NCBI RefSeq assembly: GCF_003991585.1
Contig: NZ_PQSP01000008.1
Coordinates: forward strand, 1-64,000
DNA length: 64,000 nt
Direction of reading: 5' to 3'
Source of the DNA: Saezia sanguinis
GTDB lineage: Bacteria > Pseudomonadota > Gammaproteobacteria > Burkholderiales > Burkholderiaceae_C
In this document: piece after piece, positions 36,030 through 45,832 of the stretch
Layout: each line of letters begins with the position of its first letter
How positions within the stretch are numbered: position 1 is the first letter of the stretch
Translations under genes and position numbers: made by a program
The notes under the pieces: generated by a model
What the model was told of the DNA's origin: nothing
Database searches by the model: none
Seen by the model: only the letters and a program-made list of their open reading frames with translations

Positions 36030-36061
36030 AAAAACTCCCGGCCTGGTTGTAACGTCAGGCC
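36030..36061 (-). terminator. Terminator of the alpha/beta hydrolase gene
   Basis: Stem GGCCTG/CAGGCC (36056-36061 with 36040-36045) with a ten-base loop; on the minus strand it is followed by GGGAGTTTTTAT. It lies 20 bases beyond the hydrolase stop. Confidence 0.6.
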
Positions 36062-36080
36062 AGAAGTTCACTTCAACTGA

Positions 36081-36911
36081 TCAGCTTTTGATGAAAGCCA
36101 GCAGGTCTTCATTGACTTGGTCTTTGTGCGTGCTACACAGGCCATGAGAAGCGCCGGGGTATACCTTTACTTTCGCATTGGGCAGCAGTTTGGCTGCGGC
36201 TTCGCTGGATGATTTTGGTGGCACAATCTGGTCGTCATCACCATACAAGACTAATGTCGGTATGGTCATTTTCTTCAGGTCTTCTCTCTGGTCTGTTTCA
36301 GAAAACGCTTTAACGCAGTCGTACAGGGCTTTGATTGAGCCTGCCATGCCTTGTAGCCAGAAGCTCTGGCGCAAGCCGTCTGAAGGTTTGGCGTTGGGCC
36401 GGTTGAAGCCGTAAAAGGTTTCTGAAAGGTCTTTGAAGAACTGGGAACGGTCTTTGCGCACACCTTCGCGAATGCCGTTAAAGACATCAATAGGCAGACC
36501 GTTGGGGTTGAAATCTGTTTTGAGCATGATTGGCGGTACTGCGCCAATCAACGCGGCTTTGGCAACCCGTTTGGTGCCGTGGCGACCAATGTAGCGCGCT
36601 ACTTCGCCCCCGCCGGTGGAGTGGCCCACGTGTACGGCATCGTGTAGATCCAGGGCGTTTGTCAGTTCTGCCAGGTCATCGGCGTATTGATCCATATTGT
36701 GGCCGCCCCATGGCTGGGATGAGCGCCCGTGCCCGCGTCGGTCATGGGCAATCACACGAAACCCTTTTGATGCGAGGAAAAGCATCTGGTCTTCAAACGC
36801 ATCACTGGACAAGGGCCAGCCATGGCTGAATACGATGGGTTGTCCTGAGCCCCAGTCTTTATAGTAAAGAATAGTGCCGTCTTTAAGTTTGATGGTGTTT
36901 GCTGTTTGCAT
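36081..36911 (-). CDS. Alpha/beta hydrolase of the non-haem chloroperoxidase/arylesterase type
   Basis: 276 residues. Catalytic serine Ser98 in GHSTGG, aspartate in [12 protein letters not shown] and histidine in PGASHG; oxyanion strand [17 protein letters not shown] and the family segment [25 protein letters not shown]. These match the cofactor-free haloperoxidase / perhydrolase group, which are esterases in practice. There is no signal peptide. It stands alone; substrate cannot be told from sequence. Confidence 0.9.
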   Translation of the reverse strand: MQTANTIKLKDGTILYYKDWGSGQPIVFSHGWPLSSDAFEDQMLFLASKGFRVIAHDRRGHGRSSQPWGGHNMDQYADDLAELTNALDLHDAVHVGHSTGGGEVARYIGRHGTKRVAKAALIGAVPPIMLKTDFNPNGLPIDVFNGIREGVRKDRSQFFKDLSETFYGFNRPNAKPSDGLRQSFWLQGMAGSIKALYDCVKAFSETDQREDLKKMTIPTLVLYGDDDQIVPPKSSSEAAAKLLPNAKVKVYPGASHGLCSTHKDQVNEDLLAFIKS

Positions 36912-37261
36912 TTTGTGCCTTTCAAATGAGGATGCAAATAAGAGGCCGTTTAACTGCTAAGTGGCCGGGGATGTCTGGTTAACGGGGTTCAATGTATTCC
37001 ACTCTGTGAAACCATTTAGGTGACGATGTGAATCGTTATGAAATGCTGCCAGCATGGGTATTCAGGCACATTTGCGGGTGGTTATCAGGAAAGGGTGGCT
37101 GGGATTTTTTGCGCAGCAAAATAAAAAGGACGGATTTATTTTTCTGGCCTGCGTGGCTTGCAAACCTGTATCACAATAAAGGGCCTTAGCATGGCGCTGC
37201 TCATGTCCATCAGCAGATTGGCAGTGCCTGTCAGTAGAAAAGAGATAGTGAGGAGATAAGC
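36912..37261. other. Divergent intergenic region, promoters expected
   Basis: 350 bases between the hydrolase and the ABC transporter operon. GAGGAG at the right end is the ribosome site of the binding-protein gene. No operator or terminator is recognised. Confidence 0.4.
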
Positions 37262-38470
37262 ATGATGCAAAGACGCCGTTTTGTAGGCTGCGCTGCGGCA
37301 TTGGCCGCGGCTGGTTTGTCCAGAAGTGTCTATGCCGCCACCGATGTGATTCGCATTGGTGAAATCAACAGTTACAAAGCGTTGCCCGCGTTTTTAGAAC
37401 CTTATCGCAAGGGGATGGATCTGGCGGTGGAGCAGATCAATGCCGCAGGCGGTGTGCTGGGCAAAACGCTTGAAGTGGTGACGCGCGATGATAACGCCAA
37501 CCCGGGCGATACCGTGCGCATGGCGCAGCAATTGCTGAGCCGTGAAAAAGTGGATGTGCTGGCTGGCAACTTTCTTTCCAATACCGGCATGGCGCTGAGT
37601 GACTTTGCCAAACAGCGGCGGGTGTTTTTTCTGGCAGGTGAACCACTGACAGACAAGCTGACCTGGGAGGGCGGTAACGAATACACATTCCGTCTGCGCC
37701 CCGGAACCTATATGCAGACTGCAATGCTGGTGCCGCAGGCTGCGGCGCTGAATAAAAAGCGCTGGGCGCTGGTGTACCCCAATTATGAATATGGACAGGC
37801 GGCAGCAACCGCGTTCAAGCGTTTGTTGCGTGAACGGCAGCCGGATGTGGAGTTTGTGGCTGAGCTGGCAACGCCTTTTGGCAAGGTGGACGCAGGCAGC
37901 ACGGTGCAGGCTTTGTCAGATGCGAAGCCAGATGCGATTTTCAACGCGTTGTTTGCGGTGGATTTGATCAAGTTTGTGCGCGAAGGCAATACACGCGGAT
38001 TGTTTAAAGGGCGTGAAGTAGTCAGCCTGCTCAGCGGCGAACCCGAGTATCTGGATACGCTGAAAGAGGAAACGCCCGATGGCTGGTATGTGACCGGTTA
38101 TCCGTGGTATAGCATTGATACACCGGAACACCAGGCATTTCTGGATGCTTATCAGAAACGCTTTAATGATTACCCGCGCCAGGGTTCGATTGTAGGCTAT
38201 GCGATGATCAAGTCTTTGGGGGCAGGTATTCAGAAGGCCGGTTCCACCAAAGCCGATGATCTGATCGGGGCGTTTAAAGGTTTGTCTTTGATGACGCCTT
38301 TTGGTGAGATCACCTACCGTCCGCAGGACCACCAGTCCACGCTGGGGGCCTATGTGGGCCGTACCAAACAGGTGGATGGCAAGGGCGTGATGGTGGATTT
38401 CACTTATTGTGACGGGGCCGATTTTCAGCCCAGCGATGCTGAGGTGGCACAGTTCCGTTCACGTGGTTGA
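37262..38470 (+). CDS. Branched-chain-amino-acid-type ABC transporter substrate-binding protein
   Basis: 402 residues. The N terminus MMQRRRFVGCAAALAAAGLSRSVYA looks like a twin-arginine signal, giving a periplasmic protein. The body is a type I periplasmic binding fold of the LivJ/AmiC class: IRIGEINSYKALPAFLEPYRKGMDLAVEQINAAGGVLGK, DDNANPGDTVRMAQQLLS, WALVYPNYEYGQAAATAFK. GAGGAG precedes the ATG. The permease and two ATPase genes follow in order. The ligand is unknown; the family carries branched amino acids, amides, urea or aromatic acids. Confidence 0.92.
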   Translation: MMQRRRFVGCAAALAAAGLSRSVYAATDVIRIGEINSYKALPAFLEPYRKGMDLAVEQINAAGGVLGKTLEVVTRDDNANPGDTVRMAQQLLSREKVDVLAGNFLSNTGMALSDFAKQRRVFFLAGEPLTDKLTWEGGNEYTFRLRPGTYMQTAMLVPQAAALNKKRWALVYPNYEYGQAAATAFKRLLRERQPDVEFVAELATPFGKVDAGSTVQALSDAKPDAIFNALFAVDLIKFVREGNTRGLFKGREVVSLLSGEPEYLDTLKEETPDGWYVTGYPWYSIDTPEHQAFLDAYQKRFNDYPRQGSIVGYAMIKSLGAGIQKAGSTKADDLIGAFKGLSLMTPFGEITYRPQDHQSTLGAYVGRTKQVDGKGVMVDFTYCDGADFQPSDAEVAQFRSRG

Positions 38471-38560
38471 GTGAGGCGCTGAAGTGAAGATACCTGAGGT
38501 TTCTCTCTGTGCGGTACCGGGTGTGGCCGGTACTCCCACATGTATGGGGCCTGTTGAGCC

Positions 38561-40483
38561 ATGAGCGGCGCAGGGCTGCTGGTTCAGTTGCTTAATGGGT
38601 TGGCTTCGGCATCTTCCCTGTTTTTGACGGCAGTAGGCCTGTCGCTGATTTTTGGTGTGACCCGTGTCGTGAATTTTGCACACGGGTCGCTTTACATGCT
38701 GGGGCTGTATATTGCCTATTCGGCAGTGGGCTGGCTCATGCAGGCCAGTGGCGGCGCTGCCTGGGGCTTCTGGTTCGGGCTGCTGCTGGCTGCACTGGCC
38801 GTGGGGGCCGTGGGGGCACTGGTTGAAGTGGTGCTGCTGCGGCGCATTTATAAAGCGCCGGAACTGTTTCAACTGCTTGCAACTTTTGCACTGGTGCTGA
38901 TCATTAAAGATGTTGCGCTGTCCATCTGGGGACCAGAAGATCTGCTGGGGCCGCGTGCGCCGGGGTTTTCCGGTGCAGTGCAGATTCTGGGGCACCAGTT
39001 TCCCAGTTATGATCTGTTGCTGATTGTTATCGGCCCGGCGGTGTTACTGGGGTTATGGCTGTTGCTGGCCAAAACGCGCTGGGGCACACTGGTGCGTGCA
39101 GCCACGCAAGACCGTGAAATGGTCAGCGCGTTGGGGGTGAACCAGTCCTGGCTGTTTACCAGCGTGTTTGCGCTGGGTGCTATGCTGGCCGGTCTGGGCG
39201 GCGCGCTTCAGCTCCCCAGAGAGCCTGCCAGCCTGGCGCTGGATATGACAACGATTGGCGAGGCGTTTGTCGTGGTGGTGGTGGGCGGCATGGGGTCGAT
39301 TCCAGGGGCTTATGTGGCCGCATTGATCATTGCGGAAATTAAAGCCTTGTGCATGGCGCTGGGCGATATAACGCTTTTGGGGCTGACCATTTCTTTTCCC
39401 AAACTGACGCTGGTGGTGGAGTTTGCCGTGATGGCTGTGGTTCTGGTGTTGCGGCCATGGGGGCTGCTGGGTAAGCCCATGGCGGCTGCCCGTACTTTTG
39501 CGGCACAGCAGGTGCCACTGCGCCGCAGCGGTTGGGGGGGTAAGGCAGCCATGGCGTTGCTGGTGCTTGTACTGGCTGCATGGCCCTGGCTGGCTGGGCA
39601 TGATGCCTACTCCGTGATTTTGTGGATGGATATTCTGGTGGCGGTGCTGTTTGCATTCAGCCTGTATTTCATCATGGGCCCTGCGGGCATGAACTCATTT
39701 GGGCATGCAGCTTATTTTGGTCTGGGGGCTTATGGCGCAGCCATTTTATTGAATACGCTTTCCATGCCGATGGCAGCGGCTTTGGCTTTTGCGCCTTTGG
39801 TGGCGGGTATCGGGGCGGTATTGTTTGGCTGGTTTTGCGTGCGCCTTTCCGGCGTGTATCTGGCGATGCTGACGCTGGCTTTTTCGCAGATTGTATGGTC
39901 TGTGGTGTACCAGTGGGACAGCTTTACCGGCGGTAGCAATGGCATGTGGGGCATCTGGCCGGCAGAGTGGTTATCGGGCATTGGCTTTTATTACGTGGTG
40001 CTCATCTGTTGCGTGGCCGGTATCTGGCTGATGCGGCGCATGTTGTTTTCGCCACTGGGTTATGCGATGCGTGCCACACGTGATTCACCATGGCGGGCTG
40101 ACGCGGTGGGGATTGATGTTAAACGGGTACAGTGGGCGGCATTCATTGTGGCCGGCCTTTTTGCCGGCATGGCCGGTGCATTATTCGCTTTTTCCAAAGG
40201 CAGTATTGACCCGGATGTGATGTCGGTGAACCGCTCGGTAGAAGGGTTGGTGATGGTGCTGCTGGGCGGGGTGCAGTACCTGGCTGGGCCGCTGGTGGGG
40301 GCTTCCGGCTTTACCTGGCTGAAAGATACGGCAGCTATTTACACCGAGTACTGGCGCTTCTGGCTTGGGCTGGTGATTCTGATTCTGGTTTTGCTGCTGC
40401 CGCAAGGTCTGGCGGGGACGGCCTATTACATGCGTCACGCTTTACGCTGGCGGCTGACTGGCTCAAAGGCTGCAAAGGGGTAG
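38561..40483 (+). CDS. Fused LivH-LivM type ABC transporter permease
   Basis: 640 residues, about twice a normal permease. Residues 1-300 are LivH-like (LIFGVTRVVNFAHGSLYMLG, GMGSIPGAYVAALIIAEI), and residues 340-640 are LivM-like (ILWMDILVAVLFAFSLYFIMGPAGMNSFGHAAYFGLGAYGAA, GVYLAMLTLAFSQI, GSIDPDVMSVNRSVEGLVMVLLGG). Both halves carry their own ABC-contact region. One polypeptide therefore replaces the two-subunit channel. It lies between the binding protein and the first ATPase. Confidence 0.9.
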   Translation: MSGAGLLVQLLNGLASASSLFLTAVGLSLIFGVTRVVNFAHGSLYMLGLYIAYSAVGWLMQASGGAAWGFWFGLLLAALAVGAVGALVEVVLLRRIYKAPELFQLLATFALVLIIKDVALSIWGPEDLLGPRAPGFSGAVQILGHQFPSYDLLLIVIGPAVLLGLWLLLAKTRWGTLVRAATQDREMVSALGVNQSWLFTSVFALGAMLAGLGGALQLPREPASLALDMTTIGEAFVVVVVGGMGSIPGAYVAALIIAEIKALCMALGDITLLGLTISFPKLTLVVEFAVMAVVLVLRPWGLLGKPMAAARTFAAQQVPLRRSGWGGKAAMALLVLVLAAWPWLAGHDAYSVILWMDILVAVLFAFSLYFIMGPAGMNSFGHAAYFGLGAYGAAILLNTLSMPMAAALAFAPLVAGIGAVLFGWFCVRLSGVYLAMLTLAFSQIVWSVVYQWDSFTGGSNGMWGIWPAEWLSGIGFYYVVLICCVAGIWLMRRMLFSPLGYAMRATRDSPWRADAVGIDVKRVQWAAFIVAGLFAGMAGALFAFSKGSIDPDVMSVNRSVEGLVMVLLGGVQYLAGPLVGASGFTWLKDTAAIYTEYWRFWLGLVILILVLLLPQGLAGTAYYMRHALRWRLTGSKAAKG

Positions 40484-40486
40484 CGT

Positions 40487-41287
40487 ATGGAAGCAGCGGT
40501 TTTACTCAGCGTTGACAATCTGTGCAAGTCTTTCGGTGGCGTGCAGGCGGTGCAGGGTGTGAGCTTTGATGTGCATGCCGGGGAACTGCTGGCGCTGATC
40601 GGCCCGAATGGCGCAGGCAAGTCGACCACCTTTAACATGGTGGGTGGGCAGCTTGCCGCTGATCATGGTTCTGTCAGATTGAAGGGGCAGGAGATTCTGG
40701 GCTTAAACCCCAGGCAGGTCTGGCGCCTGGGTGTCGGACGGACATTTCAGATTGCGGAAACCTTTGCTTCACTGACGGTACTGGAAAACGTGCAGATGGC
40801 TTTGCTGTCTCATGCGCGCCGGACATTTCACTGGTGGCGGCGGGTAGGCAGATTCGGGTATGAAAAAGCCATGAGTTTGTTGGCACAGGTTGGCATGCAG
40901 GAGCAGGCCGGCAGATTGTGCAGTGAGCTGGCGTATGGCGATATCAAGCGGGTTGAACTGGCTTTGGCTTTGGCCAACGACCCTTGTGTGCTGCTGATGG
41001 ATGAGCCCACAGCAGGCATGGCACCGCAGGAGCGGCATGCGCTGATGGCGCTGACCAAATCGCTGGTCACCGAAAAAAACATAGCGGTTTTGTTTACCGA
41101 GCACAGCATGGATGTGGTGTTTGCTTATGCTGACCGGATTGCCGTGCTGGCGCGCGGGCAATTGATTGCACAGGGCAATGCTCAGCAGGTGCGCGAGAAT
41201 GTGCAGGTGCAGGAGGTTTACTTCGGCCATGGCAGCACGCTGGAGATGCAAAGCAGTCGCAAGCCAACTGAAATGGACATGTCATGA
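40487..41287 (+). CDS. ABC transporter ATPase, LivG type
   Basis: 266 residues. Walker A GPNGAGKST, LivG-specific loop GRTFQIAETFASLTVLENVQMAL, Walker B LLMDEPTAGM, and the His switch region TEHSMDVVFAYADRIAVLARG. The signature motif reads SELAYGDIKRVELALAL, somewhat unlike LSGGQ, which is usual for LivG. It starts three bases after the permease and overlaps the next ATPase by four bases. Confidence 0.94.
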   Translation: MEAAVLLSVDNLCKSFGGVQAVQGVSFDVHAGELLALIGPNGAGKSTTFNMVGGQLAADHGSVRLKGQEILGLNPRQVWRLGVGRTFQIAETFASLTVLENVQMALLSHARRTFHWWRRVGRFGYEKAMSLLAQVGMQEQAGRLCSELAYGDIKRVELALALANDPCVLLMDEPTAGMAPQERHALMALTKSLVTEKNIAVLFTEHSMDVVFAYADRIAVLARGQLIAQGNAQQVRENVQVQEVYFGHGSTLEMQSSRKPTEMDMS

Positions 41288-42027
41288 AGCAGGTGACCGA
41301 GTTGCCGTTGTTGCAAACGCAGGGCCTGTGTGCCTGGTACGGTGCTGCGCAGGTGTTGTTTGATGTTGATCTGAACGTGCAGCAGGGGGAAGTGGTTGCC
41401 CTGATGGGACGCAACGGTGCCGGAAAATCAACGACGCTTAAAACCATCATGGGCTTGCTGGACAAGCGGCAGGGCCGTGTACAGCTTGCCGGGCAGGAAA
41501 TCAGCCGCATGCCGGCCTACCGCATTGCGCGCATGGGGTTGGGGTTTGTACCGGAAGACCGGCGTATTTTTACCGAGCTGACTGTCATGCAAAATCTGGA
41601 AGTGGGCAGGCAAGCTGCCAGGCACCGGCCAGGAGAAGAGACGCCCATGCCGGAGTGGACGCCGGAAAAGTTGTTTGCACTGTTTCCCAACCTGAAAGAA
41701 ATGCCGGACCGGCTGGCTGCCCGTATGAGTGGCGGCGAGCAGCAGATGCTGACGGTGGCGCGCACGCTGATGGGCAACCCCTATCTGATTTTGCTGGATG
41801 AGCCCTCTGAGGGCATTGCGCCGGTGATTGTGGAGCAGATGGCGCAGATGATTCTGACGCTCAAAGCGCAAGGCGTGAGTGTGTTGCTGTCAGAGCAGAA
41901 CCTGCCTTTTGCACGGCTGGTGGCTGATCGCGCCTATCTGCTTGAAAAAGGACAGGTACGCTACCAGGGCCGCATGAGTGAACTGCTGGAAAATGAAGCT
42001 GTTCAGCGCGAATATCTGACAATTTAA
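41284..42027 (+). CDS. ABC transporter ATPase, LivF type
   Basis: 247 residues. Walker A GRNGAGKST, GLGFVPEDRRIFTELTVMQNLEVG, signature MSGGEQQMLTVARTLMGNP, Walker B LLDEPSEGIAPVI and SVLLSEQN. It pairs with the LivG-type subunit on the fused permease. The ATG overlaps the previous stop (ATGA). Confidence 0.94.
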   Translation: MKQVTELPLLQTQGLCAWYGAAQVLFDVDLNVQQGEVVALMGRNGAGKSTTLKTIMGLLDKRQGRVQLAGQEISRMPAYRIARMGLGFVPEDRRIFTELTVMQNLEVGRQAARHRPGEETPMPEWTPEKLFALFPNLKEMPDRLAARMSGGEQQMLTVARTLMGNPYLILLDEPSEGIAPVIVEQMAQMILTLKAQGVSVLLSEQNLPFARLVADRAYLLEKGQVRYQGRMSELLENEAVQREYLTI

Positions 42028-42082
42028 GTGGCAGGTACAGCCGATTATTGGCAGTGGCTCAGTGTGCTGAAACCATGGTATA

Positions 42083-42117
42083 TATAAAAAGCGCCGTGTT
42101 TTTAAAACACAGCGCTG
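42083..42117 (-). terminator. Terminator of the Na+/H+ antiporter gene
   Basis: Inverted repeat with arms about 42090-42101 and 42105-42116 (one mismatch); on the minus strand it is followed by TTTTTATATATA. It also lies at the end of the convergent transporter operon but has no T tract in that direction. Confidence 0.7.
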
Positions 42118-42163
42118 TAATGCTCATGGTCAGCAGACCGCTTGGTTTCAAGAGATGTTGCTG

Positions 42164-43828
42164 TTAGCTGGCAATGCGGGCTTCTTCCAAGTCAACTTCG
42201 CGCATCAGCTTGTCCATCAGATCGTGGTCAATCAGGTGTTCCTGAGACTGTCTGTAAATGTCATCACGTTCTGCTGCCAGGGCTGCCAGGCGAATCTGGC
42301 GTTGTATTTCTTCGCTTTTGCGAACCGTTGCCGCACTGGTTCCGGCATCAGCCGCCGCTGTATGGCTGCGTACATCAATCAGATTGCGGTAGGTGTTCAT
42401 GACGCGGTTGGCGGCTTCTATATACAGGTCAGGTTCACTGCTGCCGGCAGACATTTCGTGCTGCGCATGTTCAATGGCTTTGATCGCTGCTTCTGCTGCG
42501 GCAATACGGGCGCGGTTTTCCTGGTCGTTTTCTTCGTTGTCCAATGCTTTGGGCAAGGCCAGGCCGTTGAGAATGCGCGGCAATGCCACGCTGGCCACAA
42601 TCAGCGAGATCAGTATCACGCCAGAGGCCAGGAAGATGGCAAGGTCACGTGCCGGGAAGGGGGTGAAGTTATCATTCATCAGCAGTGGCAGCGACAAAAC
42701 ACCGGCCAGTGTGATGGAGCCACGGACCCCGGAGAGCGACATGGCCGCAATCAGGCGTTTATCGACAGGGGCCAGTGAAGAGCCGCGCATGCTGAAGTAA
42801 ATCATCATGACTTTCAGGGACGCCCACACCCACAGCCAGCGCAGTACGGCCAACGCCACAAAAATGATGGCAACATAAAGGAACAGCCATGTAATGTTGG
42901 TATGTCCGGCCTGCTGGACGGTGATGTGCATTTTGCCGACGATTTTTGGCAACTGTTCTCCCAGCAGTACAAACATGGCGCCATTGGCAATCATCTGCAA
43001 TGAGTCCCACACCGCATTACGGCGAATGCGGGTCACGGCCATCACTTTGCCATGGAGTTCGGAGTAGCTCATTGTGATACCTGCGGCCACGGCACCGAGT
43101 ACGCCGGAGAAATGCCAGTGCTCGGCAATGATGTAGGCCAGAAACGGAATCAACAGACTGATCAGAATCTGGGTACCGGAATCTTCCCCCCAGTGGCGTG
43201 AGATCCATTGTTTCAGCCGTGTAATCCCCAGGGCAACCACAAGCCCGACCACCAGGCCGCCTACCACCATTTTGACGAATTCAAAGCTGGCATCTGTCAG
43301 GGAAAATGCGCCTGTCAGGGTCGCTGCGACAGCAAATTTCAGGCAGACCAGGCCGGACGCGTCGTTAAACAGCGATTCCCCTTCCAGAATGTGCATCATG
43401 CGGGATGGGAAGGGCACTTTTTGTGCAATGGCAGATACGGCAACCGGATCCGTGGGAGAAATAACGGCAGCCAGCGCAAAGGCGACCGGCAGGGGTATTT
43501 CCGGGATCATCCAGTAAATCAACAGGCCGATCCCTAGAACGGTGAAAAAGACCAGTCCAAATGCCAATTGGGTAATCGTGCCAAGGTCTTTTTTGAGCGC
43601 ATCTTTGGGTAGGCGCCAGCCATCCAGGAACAGCAACGGTGGCAAAAACAGAAACATGAATACATGGGGATTCAGCTCGGCACTCAAGCCCCCCAGAAAC
43701 TGTGCAATGAGGTAGCCCAGAACAATCTGCACAATAGGCAGGGGGATTGGAAAAGGCAGCATACGCACGATCCAACTGCTGATAATAACAGCAGCGATCA
43801 TTGCAAGAATAATGGCAATGGTTTGCAT
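42164..43828 (-). CDS. Na+/H+ antiporter, CPA1 (NhaP-like) family
   Basis: 554 residues. About twelve membrane segments in the first 400 residues, with the family motifs FLPPLLFLDGWRL, AVISPTDPVAVSAIA (ion-binding aspartate) and GESLFNDASGLVCLKFA (the ND motif). The cytoplasmic tail of about 150 residues is helical and charged. It exchanges sodium or potassium for protons at the inner membrane. It stands alone on the minus strand. Confidence 0.92.
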   Translation of the reverse strand: MQTIAIILAMIAAVIISSWIVRMLPFPIPLPIVQIVLGYLIAQFLGGLSAELNPHVFMFLFLPPLLFLDGWRLPKDALKKDLGTITQLAFGLVFFTVLGIGLLIYWMIPEIPLPVAFALAAVISPTDPVAVSAIAQKVPFPSRMMHILEGESLFNDASGLVCLKFAVAATLTGAFSLTDASFEFVKMVVGGLVVGLVVALGITRLKQWISRHWGEDSGTQILISLLIPFLAYIIAEHWHFSGVLGAVAAGITMSYSELHGKVMAVTRIRRNAVWDSLQMIANGAMFVLLGEQLPKIVGKMHITVQQAGHTNITWLFLYVAIIFVALAVLRWLWVWASLKVMMIYFSMRGSSLAPVDKRLIAAMSLSGVRGSITLAGVLSLPLLMNDNFTPFPARDLAIFLASGVILISLIVASVALPRILNGLALPKALDNEENDQENRARIAAAEAAIKAIEHAQHEMSAGSSEPDLYIEAANRVMNTYRNLIDVRSHTAAADAGTSAATVRKSEEIQRQIRLAALAAERDDIYRQSQEHLIDHDLMDKLMREVDLEEARIAS

Positions 43829-44103
43829 GATTTATTGTTATGTGAAACGTTAGAGTTAGCGGGAGATACCCGGGACCCGGGTCGCAGGGCTAACTTTATC
43901 AGCAGGTTGGCCTGTAACGGCGGACAGGGGCAACAAACCAGTAATCGGGGTTGGTTTTTGGGTTTTTGAGGAAGGAAAGCTGAGAAGCATTTTCAACACA
44001 TTGCGTGTGACGGTGCTTTTTGCCGGCTGCTGTCAGTAGTTTTTATATAAGGTGGTTCCTGCTATGCAGGACTGGACCACCTTGAATCAGTATGACAAAG
44101 CCA

Positions 44104-44385
44104 TCAGGCCGATGGTGGGGTATATCCAGCAGGTTGATCGACCGGGGCGCTTTCTTCCGCAAAGAAGAAGCGTTCCATCTGGCGTGCCAGATACTGACGT
44201 GCGCGCAGGTCGGCAAGATTGAGCCGGTTTTCATTGACCAGCATGGTCTGGTGCTTTAGCCACTGGCCCCAGGCTTCTTTGCTGACGTTATCGAAAATGC
44301 GTTTTCCCAGTTCTCCCGGGTAAGGGGGGAAGTCCAGCCCTTCTGCTTCCTTGTGTAACTTGATGCAGTTCACCATGCGTGCCAT
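44104..44385 (-). CDS. yggX: YggX family Fe(2+)-trafficking / oxidative damage protection protein
   Basis: 93 residues from ATG 44385, which has AAGGA seven bases upstream; the TTG two codons earlier is not used. [21 protein letters not shown] carries the conserved cysteine, followed by [32 protein letters not shown] and [16 protein letters not shown]. The family protects Fe-S clusters. Single gene. Confidence 0.95.
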   Translation of the reverse strand: MARMVNCIKLHKEAEGLDFPPYPGELGKRIFDNVSKEAWGQWLKHQTMLVNENRLNLADLRARQYLARQMERFFFAEESAPVDQPAGYTPPSA

Positions 44386-44761
44386 GAACAATTCCTTTAT
44401 ATATAAAAGTAATAAATAAAAATCTTTTTATTGGTTTGAATTTTTGAGAAGACGCTGCACAATAGCTGCTTGGTAGAAATTATGCCGCACTCAAGCTGGT
44501 CTAGCCAGATTAATGCATAACTGTAACAAGCTTTTGCCGCCATGAGAGGATGGTAGCTTAACACCATGGTTTCGGGTAACGGTATTCGCATGGGCGGCAA
44601 CCGTATGGGCATGGGCAGAAAAAGTGATGTGGGGCCTCTGATTTATCAGTTATTAGGTAGTCACCACAAGATGGTTGGGATTTGAGCGACAATTAAGGGT
44701 TTTACTGATATGCATGCGCTTCAAATCAATTTAACCATTCTGTTGTGAGTTACGGGTCATA
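44386..44761. other. Divergent intergenic region upstream of metN
   Basis: About 375 bases, AT-rich at 44395-44460. It should contain the yggX and metNIQ promoters. I found no S-box/SAM riboswitch fold or recognised operator. Short ATGGGCA-type repeats occur at 44570-44615 but have no clear meaning. Confidence 0.4.
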
Positions 44762-45832
44762 ATGTCCAATTTTACGCAGGCACTACAAAGCAATACAGCA
44801 CCGGGCGGGGCGGCCGTGGTGTTACGTCATCTACGCAAGATATACCAGAGCGAACGCGGGCATCTGCATGCTTTGAACGATGTCAATCTGGAAATTAACG
44901 CGGGTGAGATTTTTGGCATTATCGGCCGCAGCGGTGCCGGTAAAAGCACGCTGGTCCGTTGCATCAATTTGCTAGAGCAGCCGACCTCGGGCGAGGTCTG
45001 GGTTGGCAAGCAGAACATGACGCAGCTTAACGCCCAGCAACTGCGTGTTGCCCGCAGGCGCATTGGCATGATTTTTCAGCATTTTAATTTGCTCAGTTCC
45101 CGCACCGTATTTGAAAATGTGGCGTTGCCGCTGGAGCTGGTAAAAATGCCGCGGGCCGAGATCAGCAAGCGTGTGGTGTCACTGCTTGAACTGGTGGGGT
45201 TAACAGAAAACGCCAATAAGTATGTGGCGCAGATCAGCGGCGGGCAAAAACAGCGCGTCGGTATCGCCCGCGCACTGGCCAATCAGCCCCAGGTGTTATT
45301 GTCTGATGAAGCCACTTCTGCGCTGGACCCGGAAACAACGCGCTCCACGCTGGCTTTGCTGAAACAGGTGAACCGTGAGCTTGGTGTGACGATCATCATG
45401 ATTACACACCAGATGGAGGTGGTGCAGCGCGTGTGTGACAGGGTTGCAGTGATTGACCACGGTGTTGTGGTTGAAGAGGGCATGGTACGCGATGTGTTTG
45501 GCTACCCCAAAACAGATACCACCAAATCACTGGTGGGGGAGGCTACCGGCCAGGAACTGCCCAAAGAAACGGTGAACCAGATTTTGTCGAAAGCAGGGCC
45601 TGACACACGCATCTGGCAGATTACAGGGCATCAGCCCGATGTGCTGACCCAATTGGTAAAACAGTTCGGACTGGATGTGGCTTTTGTGCAGGCACTGGTG
45701 GAGGATTATCAGGGTATACCTCTGGGGTCTTTGCTGATGCAGGTGACGGGCCCGCAGGATGCGCGCGATGCGGCCCGGAACTGGGCGGCTTCTGCAGGCA
45801 TTGAGGTTGAGGAGATCCGCCATGTCCAATAA
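44762..45832 (+). CDS. metN: D,L-methionine ABC transporter ATPase MetN
   Basis: 356 residues. Walker A GRSGAGKSTL, signature ISGGQKQRVGIARAL, Walker B LLSDEATSALDPETT, His switch ITHQMEV, and the C-terminal NIL/ACT regulatory domain (from about 260) that senses cytoplasmic methionine. The first about 15 residues are an extra non-conserved stretch. It overlaps metI by 11 bases. Confidence 0.95.
   Translation: MSNFTQALQSNTAPGGAAVVLRHLRKIYQSERGHLHALNDVNLEINAGEIFGIIGRSGAGKSTLVRCINLLEQPTSGEVWVGKQNMTQLNAQQLRVARRRIGMIFQHFNLLSSRTVFENVALPLELVKMPRAEISKRVVSLLELVGLTENANKYVAQISGGQKQRVGIARALANQPQVLLSDEATSALDPETTRSTLALLKQVNRELGVTIIMITHQMEVVQRVCDRVAVIDHGVVVEEGMVRDVFGYPKTDTTKSLVGEATGQELPKETVNQILSKAGPDTRIWQITGHQPDVLTQLVKQFGLDVAFVQALVEDYQGIPLGSLLMQVTGPQDARDAARNWAASAGIEVEEIRHVQ

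Noticed and set aside
42083..42117. Terminator of the upstream ABC transporter operon
   Set aside because: The hairpin has no T tract on the plus strand, so it was assigned to the minus-strand antiporter gene only.
44386..44761. SAM riboswitch or MetJ operator upstream of metN
   Set aside because: No S-box type fold or repeated AGACGTCT-like met boxes could be identified, and neither is expected in this group.
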